DNA from: an uncultured Porphyromonadaceae bacterium
GTDB taxonomy: Bacteria > Bacteroidota > Bacteroidia > Bacteroidales > Muribaculaceae
Length of the DNA: 13,431 nucleotides
Assembly: GCA_900547825.1 (NCBI GenBank)
Contig: URII01000059.1
Span: forward strand, 1-13,431
Direction of reading: 5' to 3'
Shown: piece by piece, positions 1 through 8,100 of the stretch
How the letters are laid out: every line of letters starts with the position of its first letter
Numbering within the stretch: the stretch's first letter is position 1
The notes under the pieces: generated by a model
What the model was told of the DNA's origin: nothing
Seen by the model: the letters and a program-made list of their open reading frames with translations, nothing else
Database searches by the model: none
Position numbers and translations under genes: made by a program

Positions 1-1218
1 GCTCCTGCGGACTCCGATATCGGAGTCCGTGAGCGGGCATATAGCATATATCCGGGAAATTCAGGTTACGACATTATAGAAAACCTCACTGAGGCTCATC
101 CCCCCACAGAAGCCGAATCACTTGAAACACAACTGGCCGAACGCTCTTTGCCCGACCGCATCGCACGAATGGCACGTTATGTGATCGGCAACCTTGACAG
201 CAACGGATATCTGACACGTACGGCTAATGCCATGGCCACGGATATCGCTGTAGCGGGAGATATTCCGGATCCCGAACCGGAAGAGATGCAGATAGCGATC
301 CAGGCTGTACAGAGTCTTGATCCGGCGGGCATAGGTGCACGCGACCTGCAGGAATGCCTGCTGCTGCAACTCAGGCGTCTTCCCGAGGACACAACGAGAG
401 ACCTGGCCATAAACATACTGACCGACCATTATGACAGTTTCGCCAAAATGCATTTCGACCGCATTATGGCCAGAACCAATATTGACCGTGAGGAAATGAC
501 CCGGGTGCTCAGCCTTATCAGGACTCTGAATCCAAAACCGGGCAACTCCATAAACACCGGCATTACACCTGCCGACAGGCTTAATGTGATAGTGCCGGAT
601 TTCATGGTGGAGAATGACGGTGAACAGCTCACGCTAACGCTTCTCAACAATATACCTGAGCTCCGGATAGAACAATCGTTTCTGCCGGCTGACGAAACAA
701 AAGGAGATAAACCGGAGGCAAAAGAGAGTCCCGCCCGCGAATTTGCAGCACGTCGCCGCGAAGAAGCCACAACATTCATAAAGCTACTGAAAATGAGATC
801 CGAAACCCTGTTCCGGATCATGTCGGCCATACTTACCATACAGCGCGACTTCTTCCTGACCGGCGATGAGACACGTATCCGGCCAATGATACTTAAGGAT
901 GTGGCATCCATAACAGGTTATGACCTCTCTGTTATATCCCGGTCCACGGCCGGTAAATATGTAACCACGGCCAACGGCATATATCCGCTCAAGATGTTCT
1001 TCAACGAACGTCCCAAAGATGATACGGACACGACAACCATAGAGATCCTTGATGCGTTAAAAAGAATAATAGAAACCGAGGACCACAGCAAGCCTCTGAG
1101 CGACGAAGCGCTCAGAGACAGGCTCGCGGAAGCTGGATACGATCTGGCACGACGCACAGTGACCAAATACCGCGAAAAGCTGAAACTTCCTGTGGCACGG
1201 CTTCGAAAAAGGATCTGA
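1..1218 (+). CDS. rpoN: RNA polymerase sigma-54 factor, 5'-truncated by window edge
   Basis: The frame is open from base 1 to the TGA at 1216-1218, giving 405 residues. Full RpoN is usually about 480-500, so the N-terminal activator-interacting region and the start codon lie outside the window. The core-binding part includes IGNLDSNGYL at about 182-211, a typical RpoN motif. A charged low-complexity stretch (about 690-770) follows, as is common in Bacteroidetes homologues. The C-terminal helix-turn-helix around 895-1010 contains DLSVISRSTAGKYV, and the diagnostic RpoN box ARRTVTKYRE is at 1147-1176. Sigma-54 directs core polymerase to -24/-12 promoters and needs AAA+ activators to open them; no activator gene is in this window. 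The TTG at 148 and ATG at 169 are internal, because homology continues upstream of both. The PAP2-like gene follows after 23 bases. Confidence 0.94.
   Translation, partial: APADSDIGVRERAYSIYPGNSGYDIIENLTEAHPPTEAESLETQLAERSLPDRIARMARYVIGNLDSNGYLTRTANAMATDIAVAGDIPDPEPEEMQIAIQAVQSLDPAGIGARDLQECLLLQLRRLPEDTTRDLAINILTDHYDSFAKMHFDRIMARTNIDREEMTRVLSLIRTLNPKPGNSINTGITPADRLNVIVPDFMVENDGEQLTLTLLNNIPELRIEQSFLPADETKGDKPEAKESPAREFAARRREEATTFIKLLKMRSETLFRIMSAILTIQRDFFLTGDETRIRPMILKDVASITGYDLSVISRSTAGKYVTTANGIYPLKMFFNERPKDDTDTTTIEILDALKRIIETEDHSKPLSDEALRDRLAEAGYDLARRTVTKYREKLKLPVARLRKRI
8..29. repeat. Perfect 22-base palindrome inside rpoN
   Basis: Bases 8-18 are the exact reverse complement of 19-29, centred on GATATC, with core CTCCGATATCGGAG. 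Flanking GCTC (1-4) and GAGC (31-34) can extend the stem past a small internal loop. It encodes part of the variable linker before the core-binding region. Function unknown: it could be a DNA-binding site, a cruciform or mRNA hairpin, or chance. Confidence 0.8.
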
Positions 1219-1241
1219 CAACACAAGCAACCCATACAGAA

Positions 1242-1853
1242 ATGCAAAAAACAGCCCACATCCTTTCAATAATTTTCAGCCCCATGCTGCTTCCGGTCTA
1301 TGGTGTAGCAGCTGCCCTGTGGCTGTCATTGCTCGTATATCTCCCCTTGGGCACTCGCCTCGCCACACTCACGGTGGTATTTATAATGACATGCGTCATT
1401 CCTGCGGGCGGTGTGTTGCTGCTACGTCAACTCGGTGTGGTACGTGACATAGGACTAAACAACCGCGATGAACGCACAGCCCCATACCTGATAACAGGGG
1501 TATGCTACCTCGGCTGCATGATCTATCTTATAAAAGTAAACGCCCCCTCATGGCTCGTGATGTTCATGGCAGGAGCGGCCCTCGCGGTAGCGGTATGCGT
1601 CACAGTGAATCTGAAATGGAAAATCAGCGGACACATGACCGCTATGGGCGGACTGATAGCCATTTTATGCCGTATTGCAGTCAACGGCAGCGCAGCAGTA
1701 AACATGTTCTGGCCCATTATAATAGCCGTAGTGCTCACCGGCATGGTGGGAACAGCCCGGATACTTCTTGACCGCCACACGCTTCTACAGGTCATAGCAG
1801 GCACAGCCAACGGCTTCATCTGCGTGTATCTTATGTCAGCCATAACATACTGA
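1242..1853 (+). CDS. PAP2-like integral membrane protein
   Basis: This is a 203-residue, strongly hydrophobic protein with about six predicted membrane segments. It resembles the PAP2 (type 2 phosphatidic acid phosphatase) superfamily, which removes phosphate from lipid phosphates or undecaprenyl diphosphate. Motif 2 appears as Ser129-Gly130-His131 in KISGHMTAMGG. Motif 3 appears as Arg173, five residues, His179 in ARILLDRHTLLQV, but the usual Asp four residues after the His is Gln183. The first motif is not canonical; NNRDERTAPY (73-82) lies in the expected region. The N-terminus is MQKTAHILSIIFSPMLLPVY with a clear ATG and no Shine-Dalgarno sequence. It lies 23 bases after rpoN and 35 before purE, so cotranscription is likely. 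Whether it is an active phosphatase is uncertain, since Asp to Gln would weaken the His relay. Confidence 0.7.
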   Translation: MQKTAHILSIIFSPMLLPVYGVAAALWLSLLVYLPLGTRLATLTVVFIMTCVIPAGGVLLLRQLGVVRDIGLNNRDERTAPYLITGVCYLGCMIYLIKVNAPSWLVMFMAGAALAVAVCVTVNLKWKISGHMTAMGGLIAILCRIAVNGSAAVNMFWPIIIAVVLTGMVGTARILLDRHTLLQVIAGTANGFICVYLMSAITY

Positions 1854-1888
1854 ATCTGAATTATATAAAATCACATTTTATTGCAAAT

Positions 1889-2395
1889 ATGAAACCTATA
1901 GTAAGCATCATAATGGGCAGCACCTCCGATCTGCCTGTAATGGAAAAAGCCTCGGCGTTTTTCGAGGAAATGAAGATACCATTCGAGATGCTCGCCCTTT
2001 CGGCCCATCGCACTCCGCGCGAAGTGGAACAATTTGCATCCACTGCCAAAGAACGCGGAGTGAAGGTGATAATAGCCGGAGCAGGCATGGCCGCCCATCT
2101 GGGAGGAGTGATTGCATCGCTCACCACTTTGCCGGTAATCGGAGTGCCCATAAGCTCCACTCTTGACGGCCGCGACGCACTATTGTCAATAGTACAGATG
2201 CCTCCCGGCATACCGGTGGCTACAATGGCCATCGACGGCGCCATGAATGCAGCGGTTATGGCATGTCGCATCCTGGCACTTGACGACAAGGAATTAGCGG
2301 CACGCATGACCGAATACAGCAACGGTCTTTCCGCCAAAATAGAAAAGGCCAACGCAGATCTCCGTGAAATAAAATTCAAATTCAAAACCAACTGA
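1889..2395 (+). CDS. purE: N5-carboxyaminoimidazole ribonucleotide mutase
   Basis: The 168-residue product has the normal length of class I PurE. It converts N5-CAIR to CAIR in cytosolic de novo purine synthesis. Visible motifs are the N-terminal phosphate-binding IIMGSTSDLPVM, the active-site SAHRTP, and AGMAAHLGGVIA, which matches the family's AAHLPG loop. PVATMAIDGAMNAA follows toward the C-terminus. The charged tail KFKFKTN is unremarkable. The partner ATP-dependent N5-CAIR synthetase (PurK) is not in this window. The stop codon is four bases before ispG, so the two are probably one transcript; the 35-base gap upstream is AT-rich with no convincing TAnnTTTG element. Confidence 0.95.
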   Translation: MKPIVSIIMGSTSDLPVMEKASAFFEEMKIPFEMLALSAHRTPREVEQFASTAKERGVKVIIAGAGMAAHLGGVIASLTTLPVIGVPISSTLDGRDALLSIVQMPPGIPVATMAIDGAMNAAVMACRILALDDKELAARMTEYSNGLSAKIEKANADLREIKFKFKTN

Positions 2396-2399
2396 GAGG

Positions 2400-4073
2400 A
2401 TGAGCGAATTTGACTACCGGCGCCGTCGTACCCGTGAGGTCAATGTAGGCGGCACACCGCTTGGCGGCAATAACCCGATACGTGTGCAGTCCATGACCAA
2501 CACCTCAACCATGGATACTCAGGGCAGCGTGGAGCAATGCATTACAATAGCACGGGCCGGAGCAGATTATATCCGGCTTACGGCACAGGGCGTAAGGGAG
2601 GCCACTAACCTCGCGGATATACGTAACGAACTGAGAGCACAGGGCATAACAGTACCGCTGGTAGCCGATATCCATTTCAATCCCAAAGCTGCATTTGCCG
2701 CCGCGGCCACAGTGGAAAAAGTGCGCATAAATCCCGGCAACTTCATAGACCCCGGACGCACATTCAAGAAACTGAAATTCACCGACGAAGAATATGCAGC
2801 TGAACTGCAACGCATAGACACGGCCCTGACCCCGTTTATAGACCTGTGCAAAGCTCACGGAACAGCTGTTCGCCTCGGGGTAAACCACGGATCACTGAGC
2901 GACCGGATAATGAGCCGCTACGGTGACACCCCTGCCGGAATGGTGGAGAGTGTCATGGAATTTCTCCGTGTTTTTGTAAAACATGGATTCTTTGATGTGG
3001 TGATATCGATAAAAGCCTCAAATGTAGTGGTTATGACACAGACGGTAAGACTTTTAGTGCGCGAAATGAACCGCGAGGGCATGGAGTTTCCGCTACACAT
3101 AGGTGTCACCGAAGCCGGCGATGCCGAGGACGGACGCATAAAATCGGCCCTCGGCATAGGGTCATTACTTGCCGACGGCATAGGCGATACAATAAGGGTC
3201 TCGCTGAGCGAACCTCCCGAAAATGAAATACCTGTAGGCCGCTCGCTTGTAGATTACATCTCCACCTTCGCCCAAGGGCCTGAGATATCAGGCACCCGAT
3301 TTGACAGATTCGACGAAGAGAATCATTCACGCCGCATCACACGGCGCATAGACACGATAGGCGCCGGCAATGTTCCGGTGGTAATAGGCCACGACATAGC
3401 CTCCTCTTCAGCTAAAGAATGGCCTACGGCGGATGCCGTCGACGGTCCTGATGCTGTCATAGCTGCCGCCAAGGAAGCCGACAGGCTACAACTCCCCCTC
3501 GTAGTCACATCGTCACATCCAAACTTTCCGGCCTCTGTTGCCGCAGCCGTGCATGCGCTTATGCTCGCCGGGCTTGACACTCCTGTAATAGTTAAACGAA
3601 ATTACGGGGATCTTGCAAAAGAGGATGTAATGCTGCGCTCGGCGGTAGACCTCGGTTCATTGGCTCTCAAAGGCCTGGCTGACGGTATATGGCTTGAGGC
3701 GCCCGCTCTCACCATTGACGAAATAAATACAACAGCCCTCGGCATATTACAGGCAGCGCGCCGCAGAGTCACAAAAACAGAATTCATATCATGTCCGGGG
3801 TGCGGCCGAACACTTTTCGACTTACAGACAACACTAAAAGAGGTCAAAGCCGCGACTTCACACCTCAGCAATCTGAAAATAGGTGTCATGGGCTGTATCG
3901 TGAACGGCCCGGGCGAGATGGCCGATGCCGACTACGGATATGTAGGGGCAGGCCCCGGCCGCGTTACCCTATATAAAGGAAAGACAGCGATAATCAAAAA
4001 CATACCTACCGCCGAGGCGTTGCCCCAGCTGATAAATCTGATAAAAGAAAACGGCGACTGGAAGGATGCGTAA
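2400..4073 (+). CDS. ispG: 4-hydroxy-3-methylbut-2-enyl-diphosphate synthase, three-domain type
   Basis: This is the penultimate enzyme of the MEP isoprenoid pathway, reducing MEcPP to HMBPP with a [4Fe-4S] cluster in the cytosol. It has 557 residues, against about 370 in E. coli, because it is the three-domain form with an insert found in Bacteroidetes, Chlamydiae and plants. Residues about 10-280 form the TIM barrel (NPIRVQSMTNTSTMDT, PLVADIHFNP, KVRINPGNF). About 300-450 is the inserted domain. The C-terminal cluster domain carries Cys465 and Cys468 (SCPGCGRT), Cys499 (MGCIVNGPGE) and Glu506, the expected ligand set. Purine-rich bases abut the ATG, and the gene begins four bases after purE. 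It ends in TAATG shared with ribD. It appears intact. Confidence 0.96.
   Translation: MSEFDYRRRRTREVNVGGTPLGGNNPIRVQSMTNTSTMDTQGSVEQCITIARAGADYIRLTAQGVREATNLADIRNELRAQGITVPLVADIHFNPKAAFAAAATVEKVRINPGNFIDPGRTFKKLKFTDEEYAAELQRIDTALTPFIDLCKAHGTAVRLGVNHGSLSDRIMSRYGDTPAGMVESVMEFLRVFVKHGFFDVVISIKASNVVVMTQTVRLLVREMNREGMEFPLHIGVTEAGDAEDGRIKSALGIGSLLADGIGDTIRVSLSEPPENEIPVGRSLVDYISTFAQGPEISGTRFDRFDEENHSRRITRRIDTIGAGNVPVVIGHDIASSSAKEWPTADAVDGPDAVIAAAKEADRLQLPLVVTSSHPNFPASVAAAVHALMLAGLDTPVIVKRNYGDLAKEDVMLRSAVDLGSLALKGLADGIWLEAPALTIDEINTTALGILQAARRRVTKTEFISCPGCGRTLFDLQTTLKEVKAATSHLSNLKIGVMGCIVNGPGEMADADYGYVGAGPGRVTLYKGKTAIIKNIPTAEALPQLINLIKENGDWKDA
4060..4066 (+). promoter_or_regulatory. Candidate Shine-Dalgarno sequence for ribD
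   Basis: GGAAGGA lies six bases before the ribD ATG, inside the last codons of ispG. Spacing and sequence fit a Shine-Dalgarno site. Such sites are rare in this window and in Bacteroidetes generally, and these bases also encode ispG residues, so chance is possible. Together with the TAATG overlap it would suit translational coupling. Confidence 0.4.
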
Positions 4074-5059
4074 TGACTGAATGTGTGGATAATGACATAC
4101 GATATATGCGGCGGGCGTTGCAGCTTGCGCGGGGAGGGGAACTTCATGCCTCCCCCAACCCGATGGTGGGAGCTGTGATAACCGCTCGCGGCCGCATTAT
4201 CGGCGAAGGATTCCACCGACGCTGCGGCGAAGGCCATGCCGAGGTAAATGCCGTGAATTCAGTCAAAGAAAGGCAACTGCTGAAGGAAGCAACCGTTTAT
4301 GTGACATTGGAACCATGTTCACATTACGGCAAGACTCCGCCATGCGCAAAACTGCTTATCGACAGCGGTGTAAAGCGTGTGGTGATCGGTTCGCCGGATC
4401 CGTTTCCACTCGTGGCAGGCCGCGGCGAGGCAATGTTGCGCGAAGCCGGAATAGAGGTAACCACCGGTGTATTGGAGAACGAATGCAAAGCCCTCAACCG
4501 GAAATTCATGACCGCACATACACTCGGTCGACCGTTCATCACCTTGAAATGGGCCCAAAGCGCCGACGGTTTTATGGATTGGAAGAGAGCCAATGACGGA
4601 AAAGCCTGTAAGTTTTCCACACCGCTCACCTCCGTAATCGTGCACCGCATGCGGGCCGTACATGACGCCATAATGGTAGGTAGCGGAACATTCATGGCCG
4701 ACACTCCGGCATTGACCGTGCGCCATTGGGGTGGCAATGATCCCCGACGGATAGTTATGGACCGCAGTGGCATTCTTTCCGATGTGCCGTCAGAATGGCT
4801 CCACATAACCGGGAAAGAAACTCTTGCCGAAACATTGCATAACCTCTATGAGCGAGATAAAATAACATCAATTCTTGTAGAAGGTGGACCTATGCTGCTG
4901 AACAGTTTCCTATCGGAAAATATCTGGGACGCCGCCAGAATTGAAAAAGCGCCGTTCATGCTCGGCAACAAAGGTGACAAAACAGCCCCTACAATCAATC
5001 GCCTGCCCGACTCGACATGTACAATCGACAACCGCGAAATACTCCTCTACCACAACTGA
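4073..5059 (+). CDS. ribD: Bifunctional riboflavin deaminase/reductase
   Basis: The 328-residue enzyme carries out the second and third steps of riboflavin synthesis: deamination of the pyrimidine from GTP, then NADPH-dependent reduction of the ribosyl group. The N-terminal cytidine-deaminase-like domain (about 1-145) has the zinc ligands His55 (with catalytic Glu57, in GHAEVNAV), Cys82 and Cys91 (EPCSHYGKTPPC). The reductase domain (about 155-328) shows RPFITLKWAQSADGFM, VGSGTFMADTPALTVR and ILVEGGPMLLNSFL. It is somewhat shorter than the 360-370 residues common in the family, mostly through trimmed loops in the reductase half, but both active sites are present. The ATG overlaps the ispG stop by one base. 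No FMN riboswitch can sit directly upstream, because ispG coding sequence occupies that space. The gene ends just before a shared hairpin terminator. Confidence 0.95.
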   Translation: MTECVDNDIRYMRRALQLARGGELHASPNPMVGAVITARGRIIGEGFHRRCGEGHAEVNAVNSVKERQLLKEATVYVTLEPCSHYGKTPPCAKLLIDSGVKRVVIGSPDPFPLVAGRGEAMLREAGIEVTTGVLENECKALNRKFMTAHTLGRPFITLKWAQSADGFMDWKRANDGKACKFSTPLTSVIVHRMRAVHDAIMVGSGTFMADTPALTVRHWGGNDPRRIVMDRSGILSDVPSEWLHITGKETLAETLHNLYERDKITSILVEGGPMLLNSFLSENIWDAARIEKAPFMLGNKGDKTAPTINRLPDSTCTIDNREILLYHN

Positions 5060-5084
5060 TCATTCACTTCAATCCTAACATAAC

Positions 5085-5126
5085 AATCCCCGCAAATCAA
5101 GCCGGCTCGGCAGATTTGCGGGGATT
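5085..5126. terminator. Bidirectional hairpin terminator between convergent genes
   Basis: Bases 5085-5097 (AATCCCCGCAAAT) pair perfectly with 5114-5126 over 13 bp. The 16-base loop contains a small GCCG/CGGC stem (5101-5104 with 5108-5111). T-rich TTTATT follows on the + strand. It lies 25 bases after the ribD stop and 20 bases after the stop of the converging 1273-residue gene, so it can end transcription both ways. Confidence 0.85.
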
Positions 5127-5146
5127 TATTCAACGTCAGGTCAACG

Positions 5147-8100
5147 TTACCGCTTAATCACGGAGACTGAACCGGCTCCGCCATCAGTAACAATCCGCAC
5201 AATATAATAGCCTGCGGAAAGTGATCCGAGGTCAATAGAGCGCTCATTTCCGGTATGGGATATCACGGTGCGACCGCCACGGTCTATTACCTCAACACGT
5301 TCGATTTCCGAATCAGTTTCAATATTCAGAATATCCACAACCGGATTCGGGAATACCCTCATACGGACATCGCAATTTACCGACGCTATGCCTGACTTGT
5401 CAGCAGTCACCGACTTTGTGAACACCGGCTCGGAAACATTGCCCTCACCTGCATATGAGGAAGAGACAGCATACCGGTAAGATCCTTCTGGCAACAGAGA
5501 CCATTCACCATCTGCACATGAAAGATCAGAAGTCACTGACACTTCGGTCCATTCGTCAGGAGCATTCTCATCACCCTTGGCCATACGGTATACTGTATAA
5601 GCTTTCGGAGCAGGGATTACTGACCTGTCAACTATAAGCCCTTCCGGACGGATCATGAACACACAATGCTTACGGAACAACGTATACATTGAATTCCATT
5701 CCCCGTTGGCATAGGCCATGCCCAACATTTTATCGGCATTCGGGCCATCGGTGTCGGTAGCCACCCAGTTGGTATTACCATCGGTAGCCTGCCATCGTAC
5801 CATAACGTAGAATGTTCCGTTATAGGGAATATTATCCAGCGGCACATTGACCCAGGCATCGGCGGGAATAATGAACGGATCGCTCGTTCCAACCAATGTT
5901 CGGTCGGCGTCATATACCTCCACAGTAACCGACTTTCCGTCAGCCAAGGTGTTTTCAAGGCCCAGAATAGTCACACTTTTAAGCACACCCTTGTCGGAAG
6001 TTTCATATTTGTTGCCCATCCTGACATCATTCCCTGGATTGACAGATTCACCGCTATCGGGGGTGTCATCGTCAATCACATAGTCGGCGCCACGTCCGGC
6101 CACAGGTGCATCCCAGTTTACAGTAACGCCTGAATCGGACTTAACGGCAGAGGCCCTGAACACAGGATAAGGAGTCAGCACAAGCCCTATATTATGCTCC
6201 ACATCAGCCGCCGACATCTCCAAAACAGATTCATACGCATTATATAACGGCTTTTCGGCCTTAATGGAATAACTGTTGTTTTCATACACTCCGGTAATGA
6301 CAAATGCCCCGCTTGCATCGGTAACAGCGGCATAGTCATCATACCCCGACAATGTGACTTTCACGCCCCGAACCCCTTCGGAAGCATCGGCTGCGGTTAC
6401 TTTGCCGCTTACAGTATAAACCGGTATCGGCCGCAATTCAACATCACGGGTCACAGAACCATTTTCTTCAAGCGTAATATCGAATTCTTCAGCAAAGTAG
6501 CCATGCTTGCTGGCCTCTATGCGGTAATCGCCAGGGGCTAACGGAAGCTTATAGTTGCCTGCGGCATCCGTCAGCACATACAGATCCGTGCCAGCCACTT
6601 TTACTTGCGCACCTTCCAGAGCTATGGCGGAACTGCTTATGTTACCGGTCATAACACCTGTACCGGAAAGATCAAGCATGAAATTGGTGTTCGGAATGAA
6701 GTCCATAGGCATGACAATGTCAATATCATCAGGTCTCATAGGATCAAACACCTCGTCATCCACCAGATAATTGGCTCTCGAACGGGCTGAACCGGGATAT
6801 GTAGTGCACTTGAAATTATTATCCATATTGCCATAAGCGCCTTCCGACACTTTCTTACGGAAAGAATATATCACCAGATTTCCACCTTTGTATTCATATG
6901 GAGTGGTAAGATTTACCGTAACATCATATTCGCCCACGGGGAAACTCAGCGTGCCATCGTAAACCAATGTAAGCCCCTCAGGATCAGCCCAACCATCTGA
7001 CAGATCGGTCCTTTCGGTCTCACCCATCCATATCTGGACCGGTATATTCTGCAGATCCACCACACCCTGCTTTATTTCAGCATTGTAAGTGAGCGATTTC
7101 ACTGTGGCGTGGTTAGTGCCCAGCTCATGTGGGAAATACAGGCTTTGCGTAAGGCTCTGCATATAATATGTGTTATAGGGCAGGTAATAGTATTTGTCAG
7201 ATCCGTTCCCTACCATAACATTGCTGAATCCGGCAGGCTGCACAGTCAGCTGGAAAACCGGAGTCCGGTCGTTGATCTCAAATTCGTCATCAGGCAAAAT
7301 CACCTCACCGTAAAGCCCGGTAAACCCTTCTGTTTGGGGAATCCATTCAAACATGAACTCTTTAGTCTCGCCGTCAGCTATGGCTATACCTTCCTGTCGT
7401 GCTATCTCCGTATCGGAATTGCCATAAGGATCCTTCTGCATCAAACGCACTGTGTAATCATTCTGGGCAACCGAACCATTATTGGCCACTTTCACCTTAT
7501 ACTGCGCAGGAGCATTCACAATCGGCGTAGACAGTCCTCTTAACGACACAGCTGCAAGATCATTGGCCGGAGCTGTACCTATAATCACATTATCCAAAGA
7601 TACTTTGGGGTTGTTGAGCTCACCTCTGATTTCAAACATGATTCTTACCATGCAAACCTCTCCGGCATAACCGGCAACATCAGCCTCCACACGGGTAAAT
7701 CCCGAAGAAGCACCATGCTGCTGAGGATTCAGTGTCAGCACATCCCATGTCACACCATTATCCTTAGATATGCTGACCTCATAGCCAAAAGCATCGGCAG
7801 GGACAGGCATAATATGGTCGAATACCCCCGGCGCCTGTTGCAACACCTTGTATTCAAACGACAGAACCGGATCGGAACCCATAGCCACATAACCGGTTTG
7901 TATACCAGGTTTCGGGCCATTGAAATAAGCCTGTATACAGGGGCTGCCACCTGCCCCCTCGTTGGCGTTAGGCAGAAAACCTCCTGAAATAAAGCTCCAG
8001 CCTTCAGGAGTCTCACCGAACTGGGTACCGAACACCTCGTTGACGTATGTGCTTACATTAGCGGAGGCCACTGATGCAGAAACATCCACGGTAAATACCG

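Noticed and set aside
148..150. TTG as the start of rpoN
   Set aside because: The frame is open to base 1 and residues before 148 resemble the RpoN linker and early core domain, so the gene is cut by the window edge.
170..175. TGGCAC here, and again near 1145, 1193 and 2274, as sigma-54 -24 elements
   Set aside because: All are inside coding sequence and none has a TTGCA-like -12 element at the required spacing.
429..911. 160-codon minus-strand reading frame inside rpoN
   Set aside because: It mirrors the rpoN coding strand, its residues look like antisense composition, and rpoN motifs explain the region.
1865..1881. ATAAAAT/ATTTTAT hairpin before purE as a terminator
   Set aside because: All A-T pairs with a 3-base loop give little stability, and there is no U-tract before the purE start.
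2394..2399. GAGAGG as a Shine-Dalgarno site for ispG
   Set aside because: It directly abuts the ATG with no spacing, so it is too close to work in the usual way.
4000..4072. FMN riboswitch ahead of ribD
   Set aside because: The bases are ispG coding sequence with normal family residues, and no RFN-element pattern was seen.
4324..4806. 160-codon minus-strand reading frame inside ribD
   Set aside because: It is antisense to conserved RibD motifs, with no recognisable domain or promoter.
5130..5147. Direct repeat TCAACGT (5130-5136 and 5141-5147)
   Set aside because: Two short copies between a terminator and a stop codon, with no further copies or symmetry; probably chance.
7109..7543. 144-codon plus-strand reading frame inside the cargo gene
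   Set aside because: It is antisense to a continuous beta-domain protein; no start context or family resemblance was seen.
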